A stretch of 64,000 bases of DNA from Chitinispirillum alkaliphilum (GCA_001045525.1 LDWW01000008.1:62001-126000), one strand, 5' to 3'; counted from the first letter of the stretch, positions 53,996 through 62,909 are shown. Notes: generated by a model not told the origin, from the sequence alone. Numbers and translations: made by a program.

Positions 53996-54475
53996 TTAAA
54001 AACTAACACCCAATGCAAATGATAAAGAGGGCTTTTGACGAAATCTTTTCTTGTCTTCACCTGTCTCAAATGCAAAACGAGTTCCAGCCTGAATTTGGGA
54101 AAAGAAATAAGCCCGGGAAAATCGGATCCCAATATCCGGGCCTAATAGTACAAGATCCCCACGTGTTGTAGTGTTTCCCGACTTGCTTTGGCTATAGTTG
54201 TAGAAGTACATGCAATGCAAACTGGTAATTAACAGAAAAGTCCCTCTTTTGAATAACTGACATCCTAAGTATATTTCTGGATTGAAGGCAGGATTGGTGG
54301 ATTCAAGCAGAGGAATCATGATCCCGGGACCCACACCCAAAATGACCGGGTCCAAATTTCGTTCAAAATAGATACCTGTTTTTCCCGGATAGCCGATTGA
54401 AATATGTATGCTGTTCTTTTCAGCATGGGAAAATGTAAGGACAAACAGGACAATGAAGGTAACTCTGGGTATCAT
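53996..54475 (-). CDS. Small secreted beta-rich envelope protein
   Basis: 159 residues with a signal peptide ending near Phe-Ser-His-Ala (residues 1-18). The mature part is a run of short amphipathic strands (Ile-His-Ile-Ser-Ile-Gly-Tyr, Val-Gly-Pro-Gly-Ile-Met-Ile, Leu-Gly-Pro-Asp-Ile-Gly-Ile-Arg-Phe) ending in Leu-Gly-Val-Ser-Phe. The C-terminal Phe fits a small outer-membrane barrel. No family recognised. Stands alone on the minus strand. Confidence 0.6.
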   Translation of the reverse strand: MIPRVTFIVLFVLTFSHAEKNSIHISIGYPGKTGIYFERNLDPVILGVGPGIMIPLLESTNPAFNPEIYLGCQLFKRGTFLLITSLHCMYFYNYSQSKSGNTTTRGDLVLLGPDIGIRFSRAYFFSQIQAGTRFAFETGEDKKRFRQKPSLSFALGVSF

Positions 54476-54574
54476 AGCTTTACTAACCTTTTTTCATACT
54501 AAATGATCAGCTCAAATGATTTGCGGCACTGTGTATAATTGTTTTAGGTTTTAATCGGTCAATATGCCAGTTGA

Positions 54575-54784
54575 TTTTCGCTGAACACTGTTGATTTTGA
54601 AACAAAAACACACAAAGAACCGCTTTTTGTTAACGTATCCTCAGCTCTCAAACTCTCCTTAAATTATCAAATTTATTCTGGCTGTACAAGTGGAAAAATC
54701 ATAGAAGCAGTAACTGGTGAGTACGTAGGATTCGCTCAGAATACAAAACTAATTGATTACGAATTAATTGTAAATACAAAGTAA
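54575..54784 (+). pseudogene. Possible 5'-truncated gene remnant
   Basis: Within the 439-bp gap 54476-54914 one plus-strand frame stays open for about 69 codons and ends at TAA 54784. It has no in-frame start with a ribosome-binding site and contains no Met. The encoded segment has protein-like composition (Ser-Leu-Asn-Tyr-Gln-Ile-Tyr-Ser-Gly-Cys-Thr-Ser-Gly, then Val-Thr-Gly-Glu-Tyr-Val-Gly-Phe), suggesting the tail of a lost gene. I cannot assign a family, and chance is not excluded. Nothing else was seen in this gap. Confidence 0.3.
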
Positions 54785-54914
54785 TTTCCACCTAAGAGTA
54801 TTCTCGCCCGAACATATTATATTTCCAAAATTCTGGATTACTTGAAAATTTTGCAGTAAAAACTGAATTTGTGTTCAGCCCTGTCTGAGGCGATTTACTT
54901 TTCACACAGTAAGT

Positions 54915-55391
54915 TTAAAGCAAGCATTTATCCATTACACATGCTTTGAATGGCAAATTATCGTAGTTATCAATTCTGATTTCTTCATATCCAAGTTTTT
55001 TATACCAGTTCTTTAATTGAAGGTTGTTGTTTACAATTTCTACTTCAGCAATTTCTCCCTTTTCCATCAAGATCTGATTTTCAACATGTTCGATTAGAAC
55101 CTTCCCTACTCCCTTGTGACGATATTGCGGCAACACTGCTAATCTCTTAATCATGTAAATATTTTCATGGTGATGATTGTAGCCTGCAACCCCAATCAGT
55201 TCACTATTTTCAAAATAGCCAAACATTTTGAGACCATTATCAATCTGCTCATCAATGACATCTTTTCCAATGAACGCCGGGAACGATGGAACGGTCTCTT
55301 TGGTATAGCCAAAAGTTTGGGCTACAGTCAGAAAAGACTTATTGACTATCATTACTATTTTTTCTGATTCCATTAATTTACTTATCATCAT
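54915..55391 (-). CDS. GNAT-family N-acetyltransferase
   Basis: 158 residues with a single GNAT domain. The acetyl-CoA pyrophosphate loop is Arg-Leu-Ala-Val-Leu-Pro-Gln-Tyr-Arg-His-Lys-Gly-Val-Gly-Lys (about 88-102). The closing Asn-Trp-Tyr-Lys-Lys-Leu-Gly-Tyr-Glu-Glu is the typical C-terminal strand-helix. Acceptor substrate cannot be told. Alternative starts exist at codons 2 and 7. Not in an operon. Confidence 0.88.
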   Translation of the reverse strand: MMISKLMESEKIVMIVNKSFLTVAQTFGYTKETVPSFPAFIGKDVIDEQIDNGLKMFGYFENSELIGVAGYNHHHENIYMIKRLAVLPQYRHKGVGKVLIEHVENQILMEKGEIAEVEIVNNNLQLKNWYKKLGYEEIRIDNYDNLPFKACVMDKCLL

Positions 55392-55965
55392 AACCCTTTA
55401 TGCAGTCTTCTGCAACGCTCAGGTAAAACCCTTCATGAATTCTTGCAAGTGCAGAGAGCGATGAGTTTAGAGAACCCGATTCCCCCTTAAACTCTGTCGT
55501 CAAAGAATTAGAATGGACTTATTCACAGTCTCTTTTTAACTGAAAACACTCCCATATTACTATCTTTTCATTCTAAGAATTAAGATCCCAAAGCACCTGT
55601 GTACCTAAATAATATGGCAGAATTTGGTTCAAATTTCTTTTGGTTGTCAATACCTGTACCCATTATATCCCTGTTTTCAAATCTTCAGGTCTCATTACAG
55701 GTTTGTGCGACGCATAGACATACGGTTTCACCTTGTAATAGAGACCAGTGTATCAGTTTCTTTTTGATTTTGTTTAGATTGATGCATCCGCATAATTTAA
55801 ACGCAATGGCCCTGTACAGATATCGTTTTTACTCGGGTCTAATACCCACAGGTATTAAATATATATATCAATACCACGATGTAAAAATAGGGGAATTGCA
55901 AAATTAATAGTGTACACGGGCGTATTCAGTTTCTGATCATTCACCTACAAACATAAGGAGTATAA
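55392..55965 (+). other. Intergenic region (574 bp) with an inverted repeat before osmC
   Basis: A 102-codon GTG-start frame spans 55599-55907 on the plus strand, but its composition (scattered Cys, His, Ile) and weak start do not support a gene. A perfect 7-bp inverted repeat TAATACC-CACA-GGTATTA (55840-55857) lies about 110 bases upstream of the osmC start and could be an operator. Confidence 0.35.
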
Positions 55966-56433
55966 ATGTCAGATCTGAAATTTTCAATTAGTGCTCAATC
56001 TGTAAGCCCTGCCAAAGCCGAAATAAAGGCTCGGCAGTTTTCTTTCATTATAGATGAACCCAAAGAGCTTGGTGGCACCAATGAGGCGGCCAATCCTGTG
56101 GAATATCTCCTCGGGGCACTTGCAGGTTGTATCAATGTTGTCGGACACCTTGTTGCCAAGGAACAAAACATTACTCTGACTAATCTAAAAACAGAGATTT
56201 CAGGAAATCTTAATCCCAATAAGCTTTTCGGCAAAGCTTCAGAGGATCGTTCAGGTTTCAAAACCATAAATGTTAAGCTGATTCCTGAAACGGATGCAAC
56301 AGCTGAAGAGTTAACAAGGTGGCATGAAGAAATTGAGAAACGCTGCCCTATTAACGACAATATTCTCAATGCAACACCTGTGAAAGTTTCTGTTTCTGCA
56401 ACAACAGAACCGTCATCATCACCTGCAACATAG
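55966..56433 (+). CDS. OsmC-family peroxiredoxin-like protein
   Basis: 155 residues. The two redox cysteines of the family are present: Cys55 in Gly-Ala-Leu-Ala-Gly-Cys-Ile-Asn and Cys127 in Glu-Lys-Arg-Cys-Pro-Ile. Other family landmarks are Asn-Pro-Val-Glu-Tyr-Leu-Leu and Phe-Lys-Thr-Ile-Asn-Val. OsmC/Ohr proteins reduce organic hydroperoxides; the subtype here looks closer to YhfA/OsmC-like than Ohr. AAGGAG six bases upstream supports the start. Single gene. Confidence 0.92.
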   Translation: MSDLKFSISAQSVSPAKAEIKARQFSFIIDEPKELGGTNEAANPVEYLLGALAGCINVVGHLVAKEQNITLTNLKTEISGNLNPNKLFGKASEDRSGFKTINVKLIPETDATAEELTRWHEEIEKRCPINDNILNATPVKVSVSATTEPSSSPAT

Positions 56434-56580
56434 AATAATTTTGCTTAGAAATATTGTCACTGGCTTGTTGCCGGATGGGGGCGGGAACTTATTTACCGCA
56501 ATTGATTTTACCAAGTCATAAAATCAGTTATAAAAATTCCAACTGTGGCGCGCTGCAATTTTAGATGTCAGACAAAAACA

Positions 56581-56610
56581 TTCAGGTGAGAAATGTTTTT
56601 CTCACCTGAA
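56581..56610 (-). terminator. Rho-independent terminator, mainly for the methyltransferase gene
   Basis: Perfect 13-bp stem TTCAGGTGAGAAA/TTTCTCACCTGAA (56581-56593 with 56598-56610) and a four-base loop. Reading leftward it is followed by TGTTTTTGTC. It lies 27 bases after the minus-strand methyltransferase gene and could also end osmC transcription less efficiently. Confidence 0.8.
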
Positions 56611-56637
56611 GCGCGCATTAGCAGATCAATTAAACTC

Positions 56638-57393
56638 TTATGCTTCTATACGCTTGAGTATGTAAAAACCATACCCGTAGTATTTCGAGTAGAGTTGATG
56701 CATTTTGATTTCTTTTTCAAATGCGTCAAAAAACTCATTCGCTTCACCAATATCCTGATAGTTACTCCTCATCTCAGCTATCTTTTGTTTGACTGGTGTA
56801 TAATAATCAGTCCACCAAGCCTCATCAGGAAGAGCAAAATAGGCAACCAGTTTATATCCTGCAGCTTCAATGATTGAAAAATTATCGGCAAAATATTTCA
56901 TGTCAGGAATCTCATTCGCCCAGTAATCTGCGATTTCCTGAGGATGATTTTTCTTGAAGAAAACTATTTCACTTAAAACCATACTGCCATTGGGTTTAAG
57001 TAATGGTCTCCACTTGTGAAGCGCGTTTTCAAATCCCATTTCGTATGCCGATCCTTCAGACCAGATTAAATCGAAACTATCCGGTGCAAATTGTAAATCC
57101 GTCATATCACCCTGAACAGAACGGATTCTGGCAAGATACTGATTTTTATCGGCTTTGTTTTGCAGTTTCTGAATAAAACCAGGAAAAATATCGACAGCTG
57201 TTATCTGTCCATGCGTTATACGCGCCAGATCAAAAGTCTGTCTGCCCTCGCCACATCCGATGTCGAGTATTTCAGGTTCTTCTGGCAGATCAGTCACCAT
57301 GTTAAATGCCTTCACAGTTGATTCCAGGTCACCGGGACCTTTCTGTGGAATTGTCTCGAATAGCTCATATAATAATTTTTCTGCGAGTTGCAT
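56638..57393 (-). CDS. Class I SAM-dependent methyltransferase
   Basis: 251 residues with a Rossmann-type methyltransferase core at about 38-150. The SAM-binding motif is Ile-Leu-Asp-Ile-Gly-Cys-Gly-Glu-Gly-Arg-Gln-Thr (about 42-53), followed by Ala-Val-Asp-Ile-Phe and Gln-Gly-Asp-Met-Thr-Asp-Leu. Phe-Asp-Leu-Ile-Trp-Ser-Glu-Gly and Asn-Gly-Ser-Met-Val-Leu-Ser-Glu follow. The C-terminal Trp/Tyr-rich part probably shapes the substrate pocket. Small-molecule substrate unknown. Single gene with its own strong terminator. Confidence 0.92.
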   Translation of the reverse strand: MQLAEKLLYELFETIPQKGPGDLESTVKAFNMVTDLPEEPEILDIGCGEGRQTFDLARITHGQITAVDIFPGFIQKLQNKADKNQYLARIRSVQGDMTDLQFAPDSFDLIWSEGSAYEMGFENALHKWRPLLKPNGSMVLSEIVFFKKNHPQEIADYWANEIPDMKYFADNFSIIEAAGYKLVAYFALPDEAWWTDYYTPVKQKIAEMRSNYQDIGEANEFFDAFEKEIKMHQLYSKYYGYGFYILKRIEA

Positions 57394-57786
57394 TGTTAAA
57401 TCCTTTAAAATGTAAATTGTTTAAGATATTGTACATTACACATACCCACAATGGAAATACCATATTCCAAAGTAGCTGTACTGAAAAACATCATCGTGTA
57501 TCAAAACGTGAATACAAGTTATCACAATCTAAATAAATAATTCAAATTATGATAGTCCAGATACCTGCAGAAATGCTTATAACTGCGGGCTATCAGATGT
57601 GTACTTTTGGTAATAGTAACTATTACCTAAAGGGTACAAAAATAGAGGATTTAATGCTGGAACGTTTCAAAAAACCAACTTTCTGTTATTTGACTTTTGT
57701 TAAATATCTCGAGTAAAATATATTTACCCAAAGGATTACATCAAGATATTTTTATCGTTTTTAAAAAAAAGTTGTAGAAGGAGAGT
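57394..57786. other. Intergenic region (393 bp), AT-rich, nothing identified
   Basis: Between the methyltransferase start and a small plus-strand frame. It should carry the methyltransferase promoter. No hairpin, repeat or RNA gene was recognised. Confidence 0.4.
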
Positions 57787-57906
57787 ATGAGTTCAGGCAT
57801 TAAGCTTAATACAGTCGCTTTTGTAGCAAAGAATTATAGAGCCCACATGATCACCAGGCAAAGGAGTAGTGAAAAACGTAAAACCACCAAATATCAATGT
57901 AAGTAA
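57787..57906 (+). CDS. Small ORF (39 residues) with a strong ribosome-binding site
   Basis: ATG 57787 follows AGAAGGAGAG with about four bases of spacing, one of the better Shine-Dalgarno sites in the window. The predicted 39-residue peptide is strongly basic (many Lys and Arg, few acidic residues) with no hydrophobic segment. It ends 7 bases before the convergent MFS transporter gene ends. No family is recognised. It could be a real small protein, or the surviving 5' end of a truncated gene. Confidence 0.35.
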   Translation: MSSGIKLNTVAFVAKNYRAHMITRQRSSEKRKTTKYQCK

Positions 57907-57913
57907 AACTCTG

Positions 57914-59116
57914 TTAGTTCTCATTGTCCAATGCAATATTCAATTTTAAATTGGCATTCTTTTTATCAATAATAACATTCAATCTTTCTGTGACCAGAAA
58001 CAGTGATGATGTAATCAGTAGTAATGTAATAGGATAAAAAGACAACCCTGCTTCCTGGTATATAATTCCAAGCAGCGGTGGAACAAATCCACTTCCTATG
58101 TAAGCAAATCCCATTTGATACCCAATAATTTTTTGAGATAGTTTTTTTCCAAAGCGGACAGGGGTTTCATGTATCATTGCGGGAAATATTGGTGCTAAAC
58201 CCAGTCCTGTTATGATAATACCTGCTCCTGCAAAAGATGAGTGTAATGGGAGAAAGAGCAAAATCACTCCCAATGAAGCCAACAAAACTCCAAAGCGTAT
58301 CAATTGAGAATTGTTTAGTTTGAAAGATACGACACCTGAAGCAATCCGCCCGGTGGTAATTCCCGCATAATAAAGAGCAATCAAACGAGCTGCACTGTCT
58401 TCTGTAAAACTCTTTTCTGATATCAAATAGCTACTCCCCCATAGCCCGACACCGATTTCTGCAGCACAATATAGTAACATTGTTGCCAGTGACAGTGGAA
58501 TTCCTTTAATAGAAAAAATTCTTTTTCTAACATAAACAGTGTCATTTTGCTCAGTCTGCTCACTGGCTTTATGCTTTTCCCAAAGAGAAAGTGACAGCAA
58601 GAGAAGTAAAGCAAAAGAGAGCTGAATAGCTGCTATTGAACTGAAACCAGCTTGCCAGGAGCTACGATTAAGCCTCATGGACATAATCACAGGTCCCAAT
58701 GTTGCCCCTACTCCCCAGCAGCTGTGCAGCCAGTTCATATGGTGAGCCTTGAAATGATGCGCTACATAATTGTTCAATGCCACATCCACAGTTCCACCAC
58801 CAAACCCAAGTGGGAAAGCTAATATCAGCAACCAGTAAAATGAGGGAGATTGTGAAAATCCCAGCAAGGCAAATCCTGTTAACAGACAGCTCACAAGAAC
58901 AACTTTTCCTGTTCCGAATTTTCTGATTATGTTGTCACTGAGGAAACTTGAGAAAACAGTTCCGCAAATGACAATCATTGATAAAAAACCTCCTGCGGCT
59001 AAAGGTATACCAAAATCCTTTTGAAGAGCAGGTATAGTAACACCGATTATTGTATCTGGTAAACCAAGACTAATGAAAGACAGATAGATTATGATTAAAA
59101 GAAGTGCTGTTACCAA
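57914..59116 (-). CDS. Major facilitator superfamily transporter
   Basis: 400 residues with about 12 membrane helices. The start TTG 59116 is supported by an AAAGG box six bases upstream. Helix 1 begins within ten residues, so nothing appears missing. The first half contains Gly-Leu-Pro-Asp-Thr-Ile-Ile-Gly and the helix 2-3 loop Ser-Asp-Asn-Ile-Ile-Arg-Lys-Phe-Gly-Thr-Gly, a variant of the MFS motif A. Gly-Gly-Gly-Thr-Val-Asp-Val-Ala-Leu-Asn-Asn resembles the FucP/YfmO-type sugar or drug group. Substrate not determinable. The upstream membrane gene ends 25 bases before, so the two may be co-transcribed. Confidence 0.9.
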   Translation of the reverse strand: MVTALLLIIIYLSFISLGLPDTIIGVTIPALQKDFGIPLAAGGFLSMIVICGTVFSSFLSDNIIRKFGTGKVVLVSCLLTGFALLGFSQSPSFYWLLILAFPLGFGGGTVDVALNNYVAHHFKAHHMNWLHSCWGVGATLGPVIMSMRLNRSSWQAGFSSIAAIQLSFALLLLLSLSLWEKHKASEQTEQNDTVYVRKRIFSIKGIPLSLATMLLYCAAEIGVGLWGSSYLISEKSFTEDSAARLIALYYAGITTGRIASGVVSFKLNNSQLIRFGVLLASLGVILLFLPLHSSFAGAGIIITGLGLAPIFPAMIHETPVRFGKKLSQKIIGYQMGFAYIGSGFVPPLLGIIYQEAGLSFYPITLLLITSSLFLVTERLNVIIDKKNANLKLNIALDNEN

Positions 59117-59141
59117 CGATTACCTTTCGGAACTGGAGTTT

Positions 59142-59723
59142 TTATCTTCTGAGTAAAATAACCCATGCAGAAACAAGACCTGTGAAATAAAGCAAATAGA
59201 AACAGATTGTTTTAATTGGGGATATTGCCCATTGTCCCGAAAAATCCCCCCCTGTTAATTGCTTTGATTTGTAGACTGTGAACAAATCAATGAACATGTA
59301 AACGACAGTTAACGTAAGTGACAAATGTGTTATTCTGAATGATATTTCCTGAAAAACATTGTTATTACTTATAAGAGAAATTGCAGCAATACTCAATACT
59401 GTAGTGAACTCAAGTGCATGCCCTCCTGCTACAAACCAGTACATTCTGTTTTCTTCGGGGATAAAGTTTTCAAGAATCTCGACATATTTTTCAATTTCAT
59501 TTGGAAATGGCGACACCAAGTTATCATCGCTGTCCAACAAAGCGACATGGGGACTAATAGAGAATAGCAGAGAACGAAAAAAACCTTTTTTGTGGTTTTT
59601 ATCCATTAATTGAATCGACATTCGTTTTCTGGGGATTCCTTGCATTATACCAGCCAGCATATGTCCAGTCTCGTGAACAAGGATCAAACCTGCAATAATT
59701 ATCAGGCTTAGAATTATATTCAT
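59142..59723 (-). CDS. Minimal M50-like membrane metalloprotease
   Basis: 193 residues. The first membrane helix carries His17-Glu-Thr-Gly-His21 (HExxH) directly after a hydrophobic run, as in site-2 (M50) proteases. A roughly 65-residue soluble insert follows, then three further membrane helices. Gly-Gly-Asp-Phe-Ser-Gly-Gln-Trp near residue 160 could supply the third zinc ligand (Asp), although it lacks the standard Asn-Pro-Asp-Gly form. No PDZ domain. Role unknown. Precedes the MFS gene on the same strand. Confidence 0.65.
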   Translation of the reverse strand: MNIILSLIIIAGLILVHETGHMLAGIMQGIPRKRMSIQLMDKNHKKGFFRSLLFSISPHVALLDSDDNLVSPFPNEIEKYVEILENFIPEENRMYWFVAGGHALEFTTVLSIAAISLISNNNVFQEISFRITHLSLTLTVVYMFIDLFTVYKSKQLTGGDFSGQWAISPIKTICFYLLYFTGLVSAWVILLRR

Positions 59724-60282
59724 TTTTTTCAGGCCTCCCTCGAACAGTTTTTAGATTCTCTTCATTGTCTCCATGATATAAAGCCCTTAAAAGCTAAAAA
59801 TATTAGCCTCCGGGAAGGCGCATTGAACAGAAAATGTGATTTTTTGGTTCCACACTCAAAAAATTCAGGCTTGAAAAATAGTTTCTGCTGAGTGATATAG
59901 AAAACCAGAACAATATGGAATGCTATTTAAACCAGGTCACAAATAATAATTAGTTTTTAAAGCAGTAGCCTCAGTTACAAAAAAGTAGTAATTCCCTTTA
60001 CATAGCAATATGTTCTGTGAGCTTAATCAGGCCGATGGTGTACTTCTGTCCGCAGAAGGTAGAAAAAAAAAGATTGTTTAGATTTTCATGATCGAAACAG
60101 CCGAAGGGCTTATTTTGCATATCGAGAAACTTTTTTGACTGACAGAGCCCAAGGAGTTTGAATAAAACGAGGTTAAAAGAGGGGTAAAATCTGTTAAAAG
60201 GTAAAGTGGAGCGGCTGATCCCAGCCGCTTCACCACCCACAAGTGCACAGGCCCTTGTGTTAATTCCCTTCTGCAGGCGAAA
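59724..60282. other. Intergenic region (559 bp), nothing but a terminator identified
   Basis: AT-rich. An 80-codon minus-strand frame (59998-60240) crosses the terminator hairpin at 60206-60233 and lacks a ribosome-binding site, so I do not call it. The promoter of the M50-like gene should lie at the left end. Confidence 0.45.
60206..60233 (-). terminator. Rho-independent terminator of the DUF4914 gene
   Basis: 12-bp stem GTGGAGCGGCTG/CAGCCGCTTCAC (one G-T pair) with an ATCC loop, 50 bases after the DUF4914 gene end. Reading leftward it is followed by TTTACCTTTTAAC. Confidence 0.72.
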
Positions 60283-62193
60283 TCATGCCCTCAGAATACT
60301 TTCATAGTCAGCAACAGAACCATTGTCAACACAGCAGTCGATGATTTTCTTTCCGATACTGTCGAGGTCAGAGGCAGTATGGAATTTTTCAAGTTCCTTT
60401 TTAAAGAATCCATGCAGAATTTCTGCACCTCTGTCGTATCCTTCAATCCCGACTTCTGACTGCTCCTCTACACGCAGAAGTTCGTGCGGAATCAGGCTGC
60501 CTTCCACCTGCATTGACTTTAGTGTGTAACCAAGTAAAGGGCAACGAGCCTTGATCATCTGTTCTGGTCTGAACCTTGCCATACCTCTGCGTGCCAGATA
60601 TTCACGGGAAACCCACTGAGGCATAAAGCTCACTTCCCACGCACCGACATGCTGGTTTGGAGTCAGGGAGTAACTTGTTTCCGGTGTTTCTACAATTTGT
60701 CTGAGAAGCAGGTTCGCATGATCAACAAACTTACCGGATGCAAACGGCCAGTAAGATCCCACACCTTCACTTGTCAAAGCTTCACTTTCGGTTATACTCG
60801 GGTTTGCATGACCACGCGGAGCAACAAGTCGCCATAACCATGCCAGAGCCGGTGGGAGCAGGTGCAGATAGCCCACGATACCATATGTGGGCATCTCTTT
60901 TGTGCATGGCGGGGTGCGGATCCCGAAATTACGAAGCTGTACTTCTACCATTCCATCCACCGCATCGGGCACTAATCTCCGCGGTAAAATGACGCGGGGG
61001 TTAGGACACGGAACTCCCGGTTTATCCATAATATGTTCCCAAATCAGAACATTTGAATCAGGTGCACCGTCAAGGTTAAGAAAAATAAGTGGTTCTTCCG
61101 TATGAATGGTTATCTTTTCAAGGTGAGGATCAGTGCCATAACGGGTTATGTGGTTTAGGCGCACAAACCAGGCCTGTTCAGCATCACAGGCAACGACGTG
61201 TTTGTTACCGCTCTGTGCTGAAGTATGACACATAGCCATATCATCTGTAACCGGATGCAGAGCGCATCCATGAGGAAGTGTCAGATACTCGGCCTCCCCG
61301 CTAACACAATTTTTTCCCAAAAGAAGCCGTCCGTCTTCTTCACGGTGAACATGCTCCAACATCTCACTCTTTCCACTACCGCTTGCTCCCTCATGCATGA
61401 TCGTTGTAACATTGTCATACGGGGTAACGACCTGAACAGTAGCAGCATGCAGGGTAGTCCACTTCTCTGCTTCACCTATTGACAGTAAAACTCCGTAAAC
61501 TCCCTTTTTGGCACTTGGACCGGGATAGAGGTTGTAGGAAAAGATCTCGTAGAGATCATCAAGACGATTATGAACCACAACCTGTTTACCGTCAAAATGA
61601 GTGTGACGGAAGGGTGGAGCAAGAAACAAAGTGGTATGAACCTTGAAATCGTGATCGAGTTTTGTGATATCCACAATCCCCTGCAAGTCGGCTAATCCGG
61701 CAACAAAGAATCCTGCATTGGCAGGAGCTACAAGCAAACCACCATAACCTTCATCATCAGCGAAAGCACCTACGGTGAAAGCTGTTACAATGAGATCCTG
61801 TTCTTTAAGCCATTCAAAAGTTTCCTCACGAAGACTGTTGAATTTTGTACCCTGTTTTTCTTCAAACCTGACTTTATCTGTAGGTTTATCATCGCCGATC
61901 AGCATACACTCAGGATCTCTCCGACGCATGTATTCCTCAAGGTAATTAACAGCAAATCCATTTTGGCACCTGTTAATCTTTACTTCATTGACAAATTTAC
62001 CATCGACATCATAACCCACATCAAAGGTTTTATTCTGCGGGTTACCAAGAGCCACATCAAGCAATCCGGAACGATCCCCAATGTACTGATACGATTTTGC
62101 CATACGCAGAACGTCTTTAACATGCTCCGGAATAACCATTTTCTCCAGGACATCACACTCTGACATCACTGCTTCACTTGAAACTTCAGACAT
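60283..62193 (-). CDS. DUF4914 family protein with P-loop (PEPCK-like kinase look)
   Basis: 636 residues from ATG 62193, supported by an AGGA box six bases upstream. An in-frame ATG at 62208 would overlap that box. The centre contains a Walker-A-like loop Glu-Gly-Ala-Ser-Gly-Ser-Gly-Lys-Ser-Glu (Lys275), and downstream Leu-Asn-Leu-Asp-Gly-Ala-Pro. Sequence character matches DUF4914, a family of unknown function whose P-loop region recalls PEP carboxykinase and HPr kinase. Likely an ATP-dependent enzyme acting on a small molecule or protein. It lies 35 bases after an MpsC-like gene on the same strand, and a terminator follows. Confidence 0.85.
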   Translation of the reverse strand: MSEVSSEAVMSECDVLEKMVIPEHVKDVLRMAKSYQYIGDRSGLLDVALGNPQNKTFDVGYDVDGKFVNEVKINRCQNGFAVNYLEEYMRRRDPECMLIGDDKPTDKVRFEEKQGTKFNSLREETFEWLKEQDLIVTAFTVGAFADDEGYGGLLVAPANAGFFVAGLADLQGIVDITKLDHDFKVHTTLFLAPPFRHTHFDGKQVVVHNRLDDLYEIFSYNLYPGPSAKKGVYGVLLSIGEAEKWTTLHAATVQVVTPYDNVTTIMHEGASGSGKSEMLEHVHREEDGRLLLGKNCVSGEAEYLTLPHGCALHPVTDDMAMCHTSAQSGNKHVVACDAEQAWFVRLNHITRYGTDPHLEKITIHTEEPLIFLNLDGAPDSNVLIWEHIMDKPGVPCPNPRVILPRRLVPDAVDGMVEVQLRNFGIRTPPCTKEMPTYGIVGYLHLLPPALAWLWRLVAPRGHANPSITESEALTSEGVGSYWPFASGKFVDHANLLLRQIVETPETSYSLTPNQHVGAWEVSFMPQWVSREYLARRGMARFRPEQMIKARCPLLGYTLKSMQVEGSLIPHELLRVEEQSEVGIEGYDRGAEILHGFFKKELEKFHTASDLDSIGKKIIDCCVDNGSVADYESILRA

Positions 62194-62228
62194 ACACCTT
62201 CCTTTCATTGAGTTTATATTAAAACAGC

Positions 62229-62597
62229 TTACATATGATCTGACTTATCAGAAAAAAACAATACCAATACCGCACTTCCGTACTGTGGATCTACGGTAAA
62301 AAAAGAACGCTCCACAGGTCTGCAAAGTATATCTTCCAGCTGAAAATGCAAAATTTGCTTTGATATATTAAATAGTTCCGAGTACATATTCTGGATCATT
62401 GAACGGGACAATTGTTTTTTTGCCAGATTCATTTCCGCAGGGTGTGAAACCCCTTCAAGTGTCACAGTCACCGAATGGCTGTGGATATCAACGGAAACCT
62501 TCTCCGGACAGATACCCATTTGCTCTTTTACATATCTGATAACTTCTTCAGCGATTTTGCCATTTCTCTCGGAAGAATTTTTGTGCCCTTCAATCAT
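62229..62597 (-). CDS. MpsC-like (DUF2294-type) protein, divergent copy
   Basis: 122 residues from ATG 62597, where AAAGGA lies six bases upstream; a start at 62636 would lie in the terminator tail. It has the DUF2294 layout: an N-terminal helix, then Val-Ser-Val-Asp-Ile-His-Ser-His-Ser-Val-Thr-Val-Thr-Leu-Glu-Gly-Val-Ser-His-Pro-Ala-Glu and a closing strand. It is shorter and more divergent than the next gene. MpsC partners MpsAB membrane proteins in ion/bicarbonate systems of Firmicutes; no mpsA or mpsB is here. Likely co-transcribed with DUF4914. Confidence 0.72.
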   Translation of the reverse strand: MIEGHKNSSERNGKIAEEVIRYVKEQMGICPEKVSVDIHSHSVTVTLEGVSHPAEMNLAKKQLSRSMIQNMYSELFNISKQILHFQLEDILCRPVERSFFTVDPQYGSAVLVLFFSDKSDHM

Positions 62598-62634
62598 TTT
62601 TTTCCTTTCGGTGCACTCTGGAGTGAAAAAGGAC

Positions 62635-62682
62635 AAAAAAAAAGGCCGTCAGTGTGGAACAAATTATTCCTCACTAACGGCC
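62635..62682 (-). terminator. Strong terminator/attenuator between two MpsC-like genes
   Basis: 16-position stem (62644-62659 with 62667-62682, two mismatches), seven-base loop, and nine uninterrupted Us on the minus strand (62643-62635). It ends 38 bases before the start of the second MpsC-like gene, so it either terminates the upstream gene or works as a leader attenuator. Confidence 0.82.
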
Positions 62683-62909
62683 CGCCTGAAAACAGGGCGT
62701 AACTTGTACGCCATCTTCTCCTACCTGCCTGAAATATTTTCGCCTAATAAAATAGGCATTTCTAAACAGAAAGTCAATAAAATTATTTCTTTCAACTATG
62801 AAATTAATCTCCTGAAGGCGCGAGTCACGGATTGCAGGTTGCCATCTGCACCACTATTTCGATATTTTTTCCCAAAGCCAGCTCTGTTTCTCGCCACTTT
62901 CCAACTACA

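Noticed and set aside
55599-55907. 102-codon plus-strand frame
   Set aside because: GTG start without a ribosome-binding site, unnatural composition and an operator-like inverted repeat inside it.
59998-60240. 80-codon minus-strand frame
   Set aside because: Crosses the terminator hairpin of the DUF4914 gene and has no ribosome-binding site.
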